Source: Chryseosolibacter sp964563295
GTDB taxonomy: Bacteria; Bacteroidota; Bacteroidia; Cytophagales; Cyclobacteriaceae
DNA: 64,000 nt
Direction of reading: 5' to 3'
Assembly (NCBI GenBank): GCA_964563295.1
Contig: CAZLWX010000002.1
Span: 30,920-94,919 of the forward strand
The first letter of the stretch is position 1. Every line of letters begins with the position of its first letter. The notes beneath the pieces are model-generated. The model saw only the letters and a program-made list of their open reading frames with translations, ran no database searches and had not been told where the DNA came from. Below are positions 1 through 8,822 of the stretch, piece after piece. Made by a program: the position numbers and the translations under genes.

Positions 1-876
1 CTTCATACGGCTCACCATCTCTTCCGTGACGACGTGACGTGCCCGTCCCTTCTCGGCACGGAGCGCTCCGACGACGACATCAGCTGTTTTCAACGATTCG
101 CTCAACGTGATGGTGTCAATCGTCGATGTGTATAGCTGTTGCCCCAGCAAGTGTTTGACGCGTCGAAGCTTGTACAAGTGGTTGTCGAATATCTGTACAT
201 CGGCACCCAATCCGAGGGCGGCGCGTGCAGCGTATTCGGCTACGGTTCCCGCGCCGATGATTACCACTTTTGTGGGAGGTACACCGGTGATACCGCCCAG
301 GATAATACCCTTGCCGTTGTTGACGGTGCTCAGGTACTCAGCCGCTATCGACACCACAGTACTGCCCGCTATTTCACTCATAGCGCGGATGATCGGCATC
401 CCGCCTACCTTGTCCTCAATAAACTCATACGCCAGAGCGGTGACTTTTTTCTTCATCAGCGCCTGTATGTACTCCGCTTTCAGGTGACCGAGCTGGATGG
501 CGGAGATCAGGGCTTGACCCGGCCGCATCATCTCGATCTCTTCGACGGTAGGAGGTTCTATCTTGAGGATAACTTCAGCCTTGTACACCTCTGATGGAGA
601 ATAAACGATTTTGGCACCCGCATCGCTGTACAGCTTGTCAGAGAACTTGGATCCGACTCCAGCCTTGGTCTCCACCCATACTTCATGACCATTGTTCACA
701 AGCAGGTTCACTGCGTCAGGGGTGAGACTCAGACGGTTCTCCTGGAGCGAAATCTCGCGCGGGAGGCCGATAAAGAAAGAATGTTTGCCTTTGCTAACCT
801 TTTGCAGTTGCTCTTGCGGATAAAGGCTGGTCTTGCTGGCCAGCGCCTCAAATCCGGTTTTCTTCTTTTCCGTCAT
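1..876 (-). CDS. ald: Alanine dehydrogenase, 3' part cut by the window edge
   Basis: The first 292 codons of an alanine dehydrogenase, which interconverts L-alanine and pyruvate with NAD in the cytoplasm. The N-terminal substrate domain carries the LPREISLQENRLSLTP and VETKAGVGSKFSD stretches, and a Rossmann fold begins at VVIIGAGTVAEYAAR. The reading frame is still open at base 1 (ending EEMVSRMK), so the NAD-binding domain and C-terminus are outside the window. The chosen ATG at 874-876 gives MTEKKKTGFEAL and overlaps the end of tsaE by 29 bp, pointing to co-transcription and translational coupling with tsaE and porX. The N-terminus is about 30 residues longer than classical Ald proteins, as is usual for this branch in Bacteroidota (recalled, not checked). 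Confidence 0.93.
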   Translation of the reverse strand, partial: MTEKKKTGFEALASKTSLYPQEQLQKVSKGKHSFFIGLPREISLQENRLSLTPDAVNLLVNNGHEVWVETKAGVGSKFSDKLYSDAGAKIVYSPSEVYKAEVILKIEPPTVEEIEMMRPGQALISAIQLGHLKAEYIQALMKKKVTALAYEFIEDKVGGMPIIRAMSEIAGSTVVSIAAEYLSTVNNGKGIILGGITGVPPTKVVIIGAGTVAEYAARAALGLGADVQIFDNHLYKLRRVKHLLGQQLYTSTIDTITLSESLKTADVVVGALRAEKGRARHVVTEEMVSRMK

Positions 877-1312
877 GAACAGAAAGTGATAAAGTTCTTT
901 GGGTGCGGTTGTCGGTCGTGATCAACACTTCGGCTCGTTTTTCCGGGATCAATGATGGGATCTTTTCTGGCCATTCGACGAAACAATAGTTCCCTGAGTA
1001 GAAATACTCCTCAGCTCCGATATCATACGCCTCCGCCTCATCTTTTATGCGGTAAAAGTCGAAATGAAAGACCCTGGCCCTGTTTGGCAACAAGTACTCA
1101 TTGACGATGGAGAAGGTTGGGCTGCTCATGGCATCGGTGACGCCCAGCTCAGTGCACAGCGTCTTGATAAAAGTCGTCTTGCCGGATCCCATTTCACCAT
1201 GTAAAAGCCAAATCCTATAGCCAGAAGCTTTTTCCAAAAAAGCCCGGGCAACCACTCCAAGGTCAGCCAGGCCCGCTTCATGAAAAACCCGGCCCGCGCC
1301 CTCACGCCACAT
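848..1312 (-). CDS. tsaE: tRNA threonylcarbamoyladenosine biosynthesis ATPase TsaE
   Basis: This 154-residue protein matches TsaE, the small ATPase that works with TsaB and TsaD to place threonylcarbamoyl on A37 of ANN-decoding tRNAs. A Walker A loop GEMGSGKTT lies at residues 39-47, followed by the family-typical SSPTFSIVNEY segment and FHFDFYRIKDEAEAYDIGAEEYF; a further family signature is CFVEWPEKI. Length fits the family. Its start overlaps the end of porX by 11 bp and its end overlaps ald by 29 bp, so the three genes probably form one transcript. The link to PorX looks positional rather than functional. Confidence 0.95.
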   Translation of the reverse strand: MWREGAGRVFHEAGLADLGVVARAFLEKASGYRIWLLHGEMGSGKTTFIKTLCTELGVTDAMSSPTFSIVNEYLLPNRARVFHFDFYRIKDEAEAYDIGAEEYFYSGNYCFVEWPEKIPSLIPEKRAEVLITTDNRTQRTLSLSVHDGKEENRI

Positions 1313-2858
1313 TCTTCGAATTTAAGAAAATTATGGGAATGATCATCTCCTCCATGGAGACTCCTCCATGCTGAAAGGTGTCTTTGTAGAAGTTAACGTA
1401 GTAGTTGTAGTTGTTTGGATAAGCAAAAAACTGGTCCTCGATCGCGAAGACGTAGCTTGTCGAAACATTCATCCTCGGAAGAAAAAGCCGCTCAGGCTTG
1501 TTTGCTACCATCAGTTTATCTCCCTCGTAACCAAGGTTCCGGCCTTGCTTGTAACGCAGGTTGGTGTTCACGCTCCGGTCGCCGACAATCTTGAAAGGTC
1601 GCTTTACGCGGATGGTCCCGTGATCGGTCGTCAGGACGACCTTTACGTCTTTCTCCGCGATCTTTCTCAGGATATCGATCAAAGGTGAATGCAGGAACCA
1701 CGACCGTGTGATGGACCGGTAGGCCGACTCATCGGGCGCCAGTTCCCGAACCATTGCCATGTCCGTGCGCGCGTGCGAGAGCATGTCCACAAAGTTGTAG
1801 ACGATCACATTCAGATCGTTCTGAAAAAGATTGTTTACACTGTCGGCCAGGTCGCGGCCTTCCTGCAAGTTCTTGATCTTATGATAACTCATCTTCGCCT
1901 GAAGGTTATTCCTTCTCAATTGTTTCGAAAGGAATTCGTCTTCAAAGTTGTTCTTCCCCTCGTCTTCATCTTCGCCGACCCAGAGGTCGGGATGGGACTT
2001 CGCCATCTCGGACGGCAGCTGGCCCGAAAAGATCGCGTTTCTGGCATAGGCGGTGGTCGTTGGCAGGATGGAGTAGTAATGCTCCTCTTTCTCGACCACG
2101 AAGAACTCCGCCAGGACAGGCTCGATGACCTTCCATTGGTCAAACCTGAGATTGTCGATCAGCACGAAAAATACGGGACGGCCCTTACTCAGTTCGGGGA
2201 ACACCTTCCTTTTCATCAGCTGGTGTGAGAGCAGAGGTTTGTCCGCGCGCGCATCGTTGAGCCAGCCCTCGTAGTTTCTGATGATGAAGCGCGCGAAGTT
2301 TGTGTTCGCCTCTGTCTTCTGAGCATCGAGCACCTCTCCCATCTCCTGATTTTCATCCATTTCGAGCTCCCAAAAGACCAGCTTTTTATAGATGTCGGCC
2401 CATTGCTCATGGTTCATCACATCCTGAAAGGCCATGCTGATCTTGCGAAATTCCTGTTGGTAGTTGAGGTTCGTTTTTTCGGTAACCAGCCTCTTGTTCT
2501 CCAATATCTTCTTTACCGACAGTAGAATCTGGCTTGGGTTCAGTGGTTTGATCAGGTAGTCGGCAATCTTGGAGCCAATCGCTTCCTCCATGATGTGTTC
2601 CTCCTCGTTCTTGGTGATCATCACGACGGGGAGGTTAGGTTTGCTGTTCTTGATTTGGGCCAAGGCTTCCAATCCCGACATGCCGGGCATATGCTCATCA
2701 AGGAACACGACATCGAAATTTCGTTCATCGGATAGCTCGACCGCTTCAGCACCGTTGTTGACCGGCGTAATGTCGTACCCACGCTGTTCGAGGAACATGA
2801 TGTGGGGTTTCAGCAAATCGATCTCGTCGTCGGCCCAAAGAATACTGTATCGCTGCAT
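1302..2858 (-). CDS. porX: PorX-type response regulator with PglZ phosphatase domain
   Basis: A 518-residue protein with an N-terminal receiver domain (residues 1-120, acidic DD at 10-11, phospho-acceptor Asp54 in VVFLDEHMP, conserved Lys in LIKPL), a helical linker, and a C-terminal PglZ domain of the alkaline phosphatase superfamily. Likely metal and catalytic residues are Asp235 (VLIDNLRFD), the Thr cluster at 267-269 (PTTTAYARN), Asp358/His362 (VDMLSH) and Asp412/His413 (TTDHGT). In Porphyromonas and Flavobacterium, PorX partners the kinase PorY and controls type IX secretion genes; the PglZ domain is reported to act as a phosphodiesterase on oligonucleotides. No PorY is in the window. 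The gene leads the porX-tsaE-ald transcript. A T9SS cargo protein is encoded at 36871-39825. Confidence 0.93.
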   Translation of the reverse strand: MQRYSILWADDEIDLLKPHIMFLEQRGYDITPVNNGAEAVELSDERNFDVVFLDEHMPGMSGLEALAQIKNSKPNLPVVMITKNEEEHIMEEAIGSKIADYLIKPLNPSQILLSVKKILENKRLVTEKTNLNYQQEFRKISMAFQDVMNHEQWADIYKKLVFWELEMDENQEMGEVLDAQKTEANTNFARFIIRNYEGWLNDARADKPLLSHQLMKRKVFPELSKGRPVFFVLIDNLRFDQWKVIEPVLAEFFVVEKEEHYYSILPTTTAYARNAIFSGQLPSEMAKSHPDLWVGEDEDEGKNNFEDEFLSKQLRRNNLQAKMSYHKIKNLQEGRDLADSVNNLFQNDLNVIVYNFVDMLSHARTDMAMVRELAPDESAYRSITRSWFLHSPLIDILRKIAEKDVKVVLTTDHGTIRVKRPFKIVGDRSVNTNLRYKQGRNLGYEGDKLMVANKPERLFLPRMNVSTSYVFAIEDQFFAYPNNYNYYVNFYKDTFQHGGVSMEEMIIPIIFLNSKNVA

Positions 2859-3020
2859 ATCCGTTTTTTTTCAATTTACAGAATTATCGCGTTGAAAATA
2901 CGCATTTGGTTCACTGGAAGCGGGGGAATGCGTTGACTTTTTCAGGTAAATAAATAATGCCAAAGTGCAGCAATGGCCGAATACCTGTAATTTTACCCAA
3001 CGCAAAACAATATCTTCCGA

Positions 3021-4259
3021 TTGCGAAAGAAGACCATCATCAATGACCCGCTTTATGGATTTATCCATGTGAAGAGTGAGCTCATCTTCGCGATCATTTC
3101 GCATCCTTTTTTTCAACGGCTGAGGTACATCAAGCAGCTTGGCGTGACTGACTTCGTTTATCCCGGAGCTGTTCACAGCCGTTTTCAACATGCGCTAGGC
3201 GCCATGCACCTGATGGGCCAGGCACTGGACAGCCTCCGGTACAAGGGGGTCGCTATTTCCGACGACGAATATGAGGCTTCACAGATCGCGGTGCTCCTTC
3301 ATGATGTGGGGCACGGACCATTGTCGCATGCCCTGGAAGAAACACTCCTCGCCGGCATCAAACACGAGAGCATTTCATACCTGCTGATGTCGGAGCTGAA
3401 TGCGCAATTCACCGGCGCACTTGATCTTGGGCTGAGAATTTTTCGCAATGGCTATGGACGCCGGTTCTTCCATCAGTTGGTCTCCAGTCAGCTCGATATC
3501 GACAGGCTGGATTATCTCAATCGCGACTGTTTCTTTGCTGGTGTTTCGGAAGGGACAATCGGCGTTGACAGGATCATCGCCATGCTGACCGTTCATGATG
3601 AACAACTTGTTGTTGAAGCGAAAGGAATTTACAGCATCGAAAATTTTCTGAATGCGCGACGACTGATGTACTGGCAGGTTTACCTGCATAAAACTACTGT
3701 CAGCGCAGAACGGATGGTCGTGAACCTGATAAAAAGGGCACAGGCATTGGTGCGGGCCGGCGAACGCGTTGATGCAAGTGAGTCCTTCATGGTATTCCTG
3801 AAAGGTGCGTTTACGATGGAGAAGCTTCGCGAAGACCGGCATGCCATTCTCGCTTTCGGTGAACTCGACGACCACGACCTGTGGGGTGCGATTAAGATGT
3901 GGAAAGACCACCCTGACAAGATCCTAAGTGAAATCTCCCGAATGTTGCTGGAGCGAAGGTTGTTTCAGATTATGCTGAGCAGCGAGCCGATTCAGAAGAG
4001 CGCGGTAGATAAAGTGCGGGCACTCGTGGCCAGTCACTATAATGTGCTTCGCGCGGAATCATCATACTTATTTTCTACCGGCACCGTAAGCAATGAAGCG
4101 TATACCGAAGGCGAAAAAATCAACATCCTGACACGAGGCGGCGAACTGCTTGACATCGCGCAGGCAAGTGATCTTCCTAACATCAAAGCGATTAGCAAAA
4201 TCGTCAAAAAAAACTATCTGTGCTGGCCTAAAACAGTATCTTTGCACAATCAGGCGTAG
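3021..4259 (+). CDS. HD-domain phosphohydrolase (YdhJ/dGTPase-like)
   Basis: A 412-residue metal-dependent HD phosphohydrolase of the COG1078 type. The HD signature is complete: His57 in HSRFQHALG, His94-Asp95 in LLHDVGHGPLSHALE, and Asp161/Asp164 in LDIDRLDYLNRD. Relatives include dNTP triphosphohydrolases and SamHD1-like enzymes, so a nucleotide phosphatase or triphosphohydrolase role is likely, but the substrate cannot be read from sequence. Translation appears to begin at a TTG (3021) giving MRKKTIINDPLYGFI, which matches the usual start of this family (INDPVHGFI). The gene precedes lpxD with the same orientation; the lpxD start is 55 bp past its stop, but a separate promoter lies inside its 3' end. 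Confidence 0.88.
   Translation: MRKKTIINDPLYGFIHVKSELIFAIISHPFFQRLRYIKQLGVTDFVYPGAVHSRFQHALGAMHLMGQALDSLRYKGVAISDDEYEASQIAVLLHDVGHGPLSHALEETLLAGIKHESISYLLMSELNAQFTGALDLGLRIFRNGYGRRFFHQLVSSQLDIDRLDYLNRDCFFAGVSEGTIGVDRIIAMLTVHDEQLVVEAKGIYSIENFLNARRLMYWQVYLHKTTVSAERMVVNLIKRAQALVRAGERVDASESFMVFLKGAFTMEKLREDRHAILAFGELDDHDLWGAIKMWKDHPDKILSEISRMLLERRLFQIMLSSEPIQKSAVDKVRALVASHYNVLRAESSYLFSTGTVSNEAYTEGEKINILTRGGELLDIAQASDLPNIKAISKIVKKNYLCWPKTVSLHNQA
4237..4244 (+). promoter_or_regulatory. Putative -7 element for the lpx operon
   Basis: TATCTTTG is a perfect match to the Bacteroidota -7 consensus TAnnTTTG. It lies inside the 3' end of the HD phosphohydrolase gene and 70 bp before the lpxD start codon. 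No clear -33 TTTG is seen at the right distance, so this rests on the -7 box and its position. Confidence 0.5.
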
Positions 4260-4314
4260 GTGGACGGCAGTGGCCAGGCTGACCGGCGCCGATGCCAGGG
4301 CTAATGTCAACTAC

Positions 4315-5388
4315 ATGGAATTTACCATCGATCAGGTAGCTGCGATGCTCGGAGGTGTGGTGAAAGGTGATGGCGCAGAAAAGATCAACATGCTGGCGAA
4401 AATTCAGCAGGCAAGAAAAGGTCAACTCGCGTTCCTGTCCAATCCGAAGTACGAACAATACATCTACACCACGCAGGCGTCGGCGGTGATTGTCAGGAAA
4501 GATTTTGCGCCTAAAAAATCCGTTAGCGCAACGCTGATCCTCGTCGACGACCCGTATAGCAGTTTCACAGCGCTACTGGAAGAGTATCACAAGCTTATCT
4601 CCTTTCAGAAATCCGGCGTCGAAGAACCTTCTTACTTCGGCGATAATTCAATTGCGGGGTCGGGCCTTTATCGCGGTGCGTTCTCGTATGTGGGCAAGAA
4701 TGTGCGCATCGGCGAAAACGTCAAAATCTTTCCGCATGCTTACATAGGCGATAATGCGGCCATCGGCGACCATACGATCATTCATGCCGGTGTAAAACTG
4801 TACGCCGGCGTTCGGGTGGGCAGCCACTGTACCATTCATTCGGGCGTCGTGATTGGAAGTGATGGGTTTGGATTTGCTCCCCAGGAGGATGGCACTTATA
4901 AGACCATTCCACAGCTTGGCAATGTCATTATCGAAGACCATGTAACAATCGGCGCTAATACGGTAATTGATTGCGCTACTTTCCTGGGTGATTCCACTAT
5001 CGTTCGAGAGGGTGTGAAGCTCGACAACCTTATTCAGGTTGCGCACAATGTCGAAATCGGCAAGAATACGGTCATTGCGGCTCAAACGGGTATCTCTGGC
5101 TCCACGCGCATCGGCGAAAATTGTGTTATCGCCGGCCAGGTAGGTATTGCCGGGCACCTGGTGATTGCGAACAACAGCAGTTTTGGTGCCCAGGCCGGAA
5201 TAGGAAAATCGATTGAAAAGAACGGTGAAAAGTTGATGGGCACTCCTGCATTTGACGTGCGGGACTACTACCGCGCATACGCCGTTTTCAAGCAATTACC
5301 CGATATCAACATCAGGCTGCGCGAATTACAGCAACGCGTGGAGGAACTCTCTCGTTCTACTGCGGTATTTAACGGCGAAAAACGCTGA
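4315..5388 (+). CDS. lpxD: UDP-3-O-(3-hydroxyacyl)glucosamine N-acyltransferase LpxD
   Basis: A 357-residue LpxD, which adds the second 3-hydroxyacyl chain to UDP-3-O-acylglucosamine in lipid A synthesis, using acyl-ACP. The N-terminal uridine-binding domain (MEFTIDQVAAMLGGVV...) is followed by a long left-handed beta-helix of hexapeptide repeats (for example IGENVKIFPHAYIGDNAAIG) and a C-terminal helix. The probable catalytic histidine is in LIQVAHNVEIG. The frame is open further upstream to 4150, but that extension lies inside the HD gene and lacks family similarity; the ATG at 4315 gives the usual LpxD N-terminus. It is the first gene of the lpxD, lpxC-fabZ, lpxA cluster. Confidence 0.96.
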   Translation: MEFTIDQVAAMLGGVVKGDGAEKINMLAKIQQARKGQLAFLSNPKYEQYIYTTQASAVIVRKDFAPKKSVSATLILVDDPYSSFTALLEEYHKLISFQKSGVEEPSYFGDNSIAGSGLYRGAFSYVGKNVRIGENVKIFPHAYIGDNAAIGDHTIIHAGVKLYAGVRVGSHCTIHSGVVIGSDGFGFAPQEDGTYKTIPQLGNVIIEDHVTIGANTVIDCATFLGDSTIVREGVKLDNLIQVAHNVEIGKNTVIAAQTGISGSTRIGENCVIAGQVGIAGHLVIANNSSFGAQAGIGKSIEKNGEKLMGTPAFDVRDYYRAYAVFKQLPDINIRLRELQQRVEELSRSTAVFNGEKR

Positions 5389-5463
5389 GAATCAGGCGTT
5401 CACCTACTCAAACGATTTCGGAACACCCCGTCTCATTAATTGGATAATCCGGATATTTGGGAT

Positions 5464-5471
5464 TAAATTTG
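5464..5471 (+). promoter_or_regulatory. Putative -7 element for lpxC-fabZ
   Basis: TAAATTTG fits TAnnTTTG perfectly and sits 17 bp before the lpxC start codon. About 20 bp further upstream (5440-5443) there is a TTGG that could serve as a degenerate -33 element. The 99-bp gap between lpxD and lpxC is long for a tight operon, which supports an internal promoter here. Confidence 0.5.
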
Positions 5472-5487
5472 CCGTCTTTCCATTAAT

Positions 5488-6885
5488 ATGCTCAACATCA
5501 AGCAGCAGACCATTCAGAAATCTGTCACGTTATCGGGCGTAGGCCTGCACACGGGTGTTCAGACCAATATGACCTTTCTGCCTGCAAAGCCCAATCACGG
5601 AATACGATTTCAACGCACGGATCTGCCCGGATCCCCGATTATCGGCGCTGACTGCGAAAATGTTGTCGATGTTTCGCGCGGAACCACGATCGAGCAAAGC
5701 GGAGCACGGGTGAGCACGATTGAGCACACGCTGGCTGCCCTGGTTGGACTCGAGATCGACAATGTGTTGATACAACTTGACGGACCTGAGTGCCCGATCA
5801 TGGACGGCAGTTCAATTCAGTTCGTAGAAACACTCAAGGGGGCTGGTACAGAAGAACAAAATGCTATTCGCGATTTCTTCGAAGTCCAGGAGCCCCTTTT
5901 TTACAGAGAAGCGGCCCGCAATGTTGAGATCGCGGCGCTTCCGCTTGATGATTATCGCGTTACGGTAATGATCGATTACAATTCACCGGTGCTCGGAAGC
6001 CAGCACGCATCCATTACCGACATCCGGCAATTTGAAAAGGAGATCGCATCATGCCGTACGTTCTGTTTCTTGCACGAACTGGAGATGTTATACAAAAACA
6101 ATCTTATTCGCGGAGGCGACCTGAACAACGCCATTGTGATTGTTGATCGCGTAGTTCAGGAGAACGAGCTCGATAATATCGCCAAGATGCTGGGCAAACC
6201 GAAAGTTGCGGTGAAGCAGGAAGGCATTCTCAACAACATTGAACTTCGCTATAAGAACGAGCCCGCCCGTCATAAGCTGCTTGATATAGTCGGCGACCTG
6301 GCACTGGCAGGTCGACCGCTAAAGGCGCAGGTATTGGCTGCACGGCCGGGCCATGCCGCAAATGTCGCATTTGCTAAAAAACTCAAGAAAGCCATGCACG
6401 AGGCGGATAAGCTCGGACGGCCTAAGTACAATCCAAGCCTCCCGCCGGTGATGGATATCAACCGGATAGCGGCGACATTACCACATCGCTATCCCTTTCT
6501 GCTGATCGATAAAATCATCTACCTCGATAACGAAAGTGTTGCCGGCGTGAAAAACGTCACCGCCAACGAATATTTTTTCCAGGGCCATTTCCCTGGCAAC
6601 CCGGTTTTTCCGGGAGTTTTGCAGATTGAAGCGATGGCCCAGATTGGGGGCATCCTGGTGTTGAACACCGTGCCCGATCCCGAAAATTACTGGACTTATT
6701 TTTTGGGAATTGAAAGCATCAAGTTCCGGAAGATGGTTTTGCCGGGCGATACTCTTGTCATCCAATGCGATCTGGTCGCGCCAATCAAAAGAGGAATTGC
6801 AAAAATGTACGGCCGTGCGTTTGTCGGCAACACACTCGTGTGTGAAGGAACGATGACCGCCAGTATCGTCAGAAAAGATTCATGA
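5488..6885 (+). CDS. lpxC/fabZ: Fused LpxC deacetylase / FabZ 3-hydroxyacyl-ACP dehydratase
   Basis: A 465-residue bifunctional protein. Residues 1 to about 305 are LpxC, the zinc enzyme that deacetylates UDP-3-O-acyl-GlcNAc, the committed step of lipid A synthesis: LSGVGLHTG near the start, zinc ligand His80 in STIEHTLAAL, and the HKLLDIVGDLAL segment with the second His/Asp pair. Residues about 318-465 are FabZ, the hot-dog fold dehydratase of fatty acid synthesis: LPHRYPFLLID with the catalytic His and GHFPGNPVFPGVLQIEAMAQ with the catalytic Glu. The fusion is a known Bacteroidota arrangement that couples the two pathways competing for 3-hydroxyacyl-ACP. Its stop overlaps the lpxA start (ATGA). 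Confidence 0.97.
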   Translation: MLNIKQQTIQKSVTLSGVGLHTGVQTNMTFLPAKPNHGIRFQRTDLPGSPIIGADCENVVDVSRGTTIEQSGARVSTIEHTLAALVGLEIDNVLIQLDGPECPIMDGSSIQFVETLKGAGTEEQNAIRDFFEVQEPLFYREAARNVEIAALPLDDYRVTVMIDYNSPVLGSQHASITDIRQFEKEIASCRTFCFLHELEMLYKNNLIRGGDLNNAIVIVDRVVQENELDNIAKMLGKPKVAVKQEGILNNIELRYKNEPARHKLLDIVGDLALAGRPLKAQVLAARPGHAANVAFAKKLKKAMHEADKLGRPKYNPSLPPVMDINRIAATLPHRYPFLLIDKIIYLDNESVAGVKNVTANEYFFQGHFPGNPVFPGVLQIEAMAQIGGILVLNTVPDPENYWTYFLGIESIKFRKMVLPGDTLVIQCDLVAPIKRGIAKMYGRAFVGNTLVCEGTMTASIVRKDS

Positions 6886-7670
6886 GCCGATCTCCCCTAG
6901 CCCACGTCCACCCCGACGCGAAAATTGGTGACAATGTAGTCATTGAACCGTTCGCCACCGTTCAGGGCGATGTCGTGATCGGCGATGGATGCTGGATAGG
7001 ACCTACAGCGGTAATCTGCGATGGCGCCCGACTTGGCCGGAACGTCAAGGTTTATCCCGGTGCCTCGGTGTCGGCAATTCCGCAAGATCTGAAGTTTGCG
7101 GGTGAAAAAACGGAAACGATCATCGGTGAGAATACGGTAATCCGCGAATGCGTAACCATCAGCCGCGGGACGATCGACAAATACAAAACCGTCATCGGCA
7201 AGAACTGCCTGTTGATGGCATACGTCCACGTTGCACATGATTGCCTTGTTGGGAACAATTGCATTCTTGCCAACGCCGTGCAAGTCGCCGGTCATGTCAC
7301 CATCGAAGATTGGGCTATCATAGGAGGCGCCAGCGCGCTGCACCAGTTTGTGCAAGTCGGTGCCCACGTCATGGTCTCCGGTGGTTCACTGGTTCGCAAA
7401 GACATTCCACCGTATACGAAGGCCGCGCGGGAGCCGCTCACCTATGCAGGCATCAATACAATCGGACTTCGGCGCCGCGGATTTTCGCCGGAAAAAATAT
7501 CCGAAATACAAGAGATTTACCGCTACATCTTCCTGAAAGGCATTAACAACTCAAAGGCCGTGGAAGTGGTTGAGCAAGAGATTCCCGGCAGCACTGAACG
7601 CGATTACATACTGGATTTCATCAGAAACTCAGAACGCGGAATAATGAAGGGCTATGGCGGGAATGACTGA
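6882..7670 (+). CDS. lpxA: UDP-N-acetylglucosamine acyltransferase LpxA
   Basis: A 262-residue LpxA, which transfers a 3-hydroxyacyl group from ACP to the 3-OH of UDP-GlcNAc, the first step of lipid A synthesis. It shows hexapeptide repeats from residue 5 (HVHPDAKIGDNVVIEPFATV), the HVAHDCLVGNNCILAN segment with the catalytic histidine, and the C-terminal helical part with GLRRRGFSPEKISEI, which is typical of LpxA and not of LpxD. Length fits the family. Translation is coupled to lpxC-fabZ through a 4-bp ATGA overlap. Confidence 0.97.
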   Translation: MSRSPLAHVHPDAKIGDNVVIEPFATVQGDVVIGDGCWIGPTAVICDGARLGRNVKVYPGASVSAIPQDLKFAGEKTETIIGENTVIRECVTISRGTIDKYKTVIGKNCLLMAYVHVAHDCLVGNNCILANAVQVAGHVTIEDWAIIGGASALHQFVQVGAHVMVSGGSLVRKDIPPYTKAAREPLTYAGINTIGLRRRGFSPEKISEIQEIYRYIFLKGINNSKAVEVVEQEIPGSTERDYILDFIRNSERGIMKGYGGND

Positions 7671-7719
7671 TCACCACGCCGGAATCCGCTCTCCTGTTTC
7701 CGCTCATAAATGATCAATC

Positions 7720-8382
7720 GTGGACTCCACGCCTGCAATTCCATCGGACCATCAACCAACGCGCAACTTCAGCATCGCAGCCGTCGATCTAGGCAAGCGA
7801 TTTAACCGCGAATGGATCTTTCGTAATCTGCGCTACGAGTTCCGGTCACCACATCGATACGTGATCACGGGTCCCAACGGCTCCGGCAAGTCAACCCTGC
7901 TTCAGCTTTTGTGGGGACAAGTCCCACCGACGACTGGCACAGTGCGTGTCAAGGCCGGATCGCCCGTAGACGCCGACGACATCACCAGACACATCGCCAT
8001 CGCCGCGCCATACATGGACCTCATCGGCGAACTGACGTTGATGGAACACCTTCGATTCCATTTCCGGCTTCGAACAATCAGAGATGGGATCACCATGCAA
8101 GACGTTTTGGATATCGCTTATCTGAACGATGCCGCGGACAAGTATGTCCGAAACTTCTCCTCCGGCATGAAACAGCGGCTGAAACTTGCGTTGGCGCTAT
8201 ACACCCAGGCTGACGTCGTCTTCCTCGATGAGCCGGGAACCAACCTCGACCAGCGGGCTTTCGAATGGTACAAGCAGGAGATGGAGAAGGCGCGGGGAAA
8301 ATGCATGGTCATCATGGCCTCCAACAATCCGGCGGAGCAACCACCGGGGGCGGAGATCATTAATATCCTGGAATACAAATAA
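7720..8382 (+). CDS. ABC transporter ATP-binding protein, no permease partner nearby
   Basis: A 220-residue stand-alone ABC ATPase. Walker A is GPNGSGKST, the signature is FSSGMKQRLKLALA and Walker B is VVFLDEPGTNLD. The helical region is short, as in small export ATPases related to CcmA. Start choice is uncertain: a GTG at 7720 gives MDSTPAIPSDHQ, and an ATG at 7710 runs in another frame to an early stop. The gene follows lpxA by 49 bp and may be co-transcribed. No membrane subunit is adjacent, so the substrate is unknown; the same lpxA-to-ABC order is, from memory, common in the phylum. Confidence 0.87.
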   Translation: MDSTPAIPSDHQPTRNFSIAAVDLGKRFNREWIFRNLRYEFRSPHRYVITGPNGSGKSTLLQLLWGQVPPTTGTVRVKAGSPVDADDITRHIAIAAPYMDLIGELTLMEHLRFHFRLRTIRDGITMQDVLDIAYLNDAADKYVRNFSSGMKQRLKLALALYTQADVVFLDEPGTNLDQRAFEWYKQEMEKARGKCMVIMASNNPAEQPPGAEIINILEYK

Positions 8383-8624
8383 ATTCCAATAACGAAATCA
8401 CAAATCCCAATTAAATTTTCAATAATCAATATTCAAATTCCAAACAAATTGTAACCAATCCGCCTGACCATTAGTCCAGAATCAAGCCCGTTGGAAATCC
8501 GAATCCGTGTGTAAGTTTGAGTCGCGCGGTGAATCCTGAACTCTAAATTCTAAGACAACTACGAATTTGGAACTTGCTGCATCACTTGAACACCTGAACA
8601 CCCCAACACCTGAGCACCCAGAGA

Positions 8625-8822
8625 GCCAAAGCTAAAGGCCAAAGACCAAAGGTTAAAGGCCAAAGGCCAAAGGTTAAAGGCCAAAGGNNNNNNNNNNNNN
8701 NNNNNNNNNNNNNNNNNNNNNNNNNNNNNNNNNNNNNNNNNNNNNNNNNNNNNNNNNNNNNNNNNNNNNNNNNNNNNNNNNNNNNNNCCAAAGGTTAAAG
8801 GCCAAAGGTTAAAGGCCAAAAG
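8625..8822. repeat. Degenerate heptamer tandem array, interrupted by the N gap
   Basis: Back-to-back 7-bp units with the pattern (G/A)(C/T/A)(C/T)AAAG, mainly GCCAAAG and GTTAAAG, with ACCAAAG and CTAAAG variants. Both sides of the gap are the same unit in the same phase style, so the gap most likely hides more of the array. The same unit family recurs at 63731-63768 and 63928-64000. Confidence 0.9.
8688..8787. other. Assembly gap of 100 N
   Basis: Exactly 100 undetermined bases, the usual placeholder for a gap of unknown length. It lies inside the heptamer array, so the assembly most likely broke on the repeat; the true length is unknown. Confidence 0.99.

Noticed and set aside
139..594. 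Plus-strand open frames of more than 100 codons over the start of the window
   Set aside because: They are antisense shadows of alanine dehydrogenase, whose translation shows clear family motifs.
1689..2228. A 179-codon plus-strand frame opposite porX
   Set aside because: It is an antisense shadow of the PglZ domain and has no family similarity.
8625..8822. Possible CRISPR array
   Set aside because: The units are 7 bp and contiguous; there are no spacers of uniform length and no cas genes nearby.
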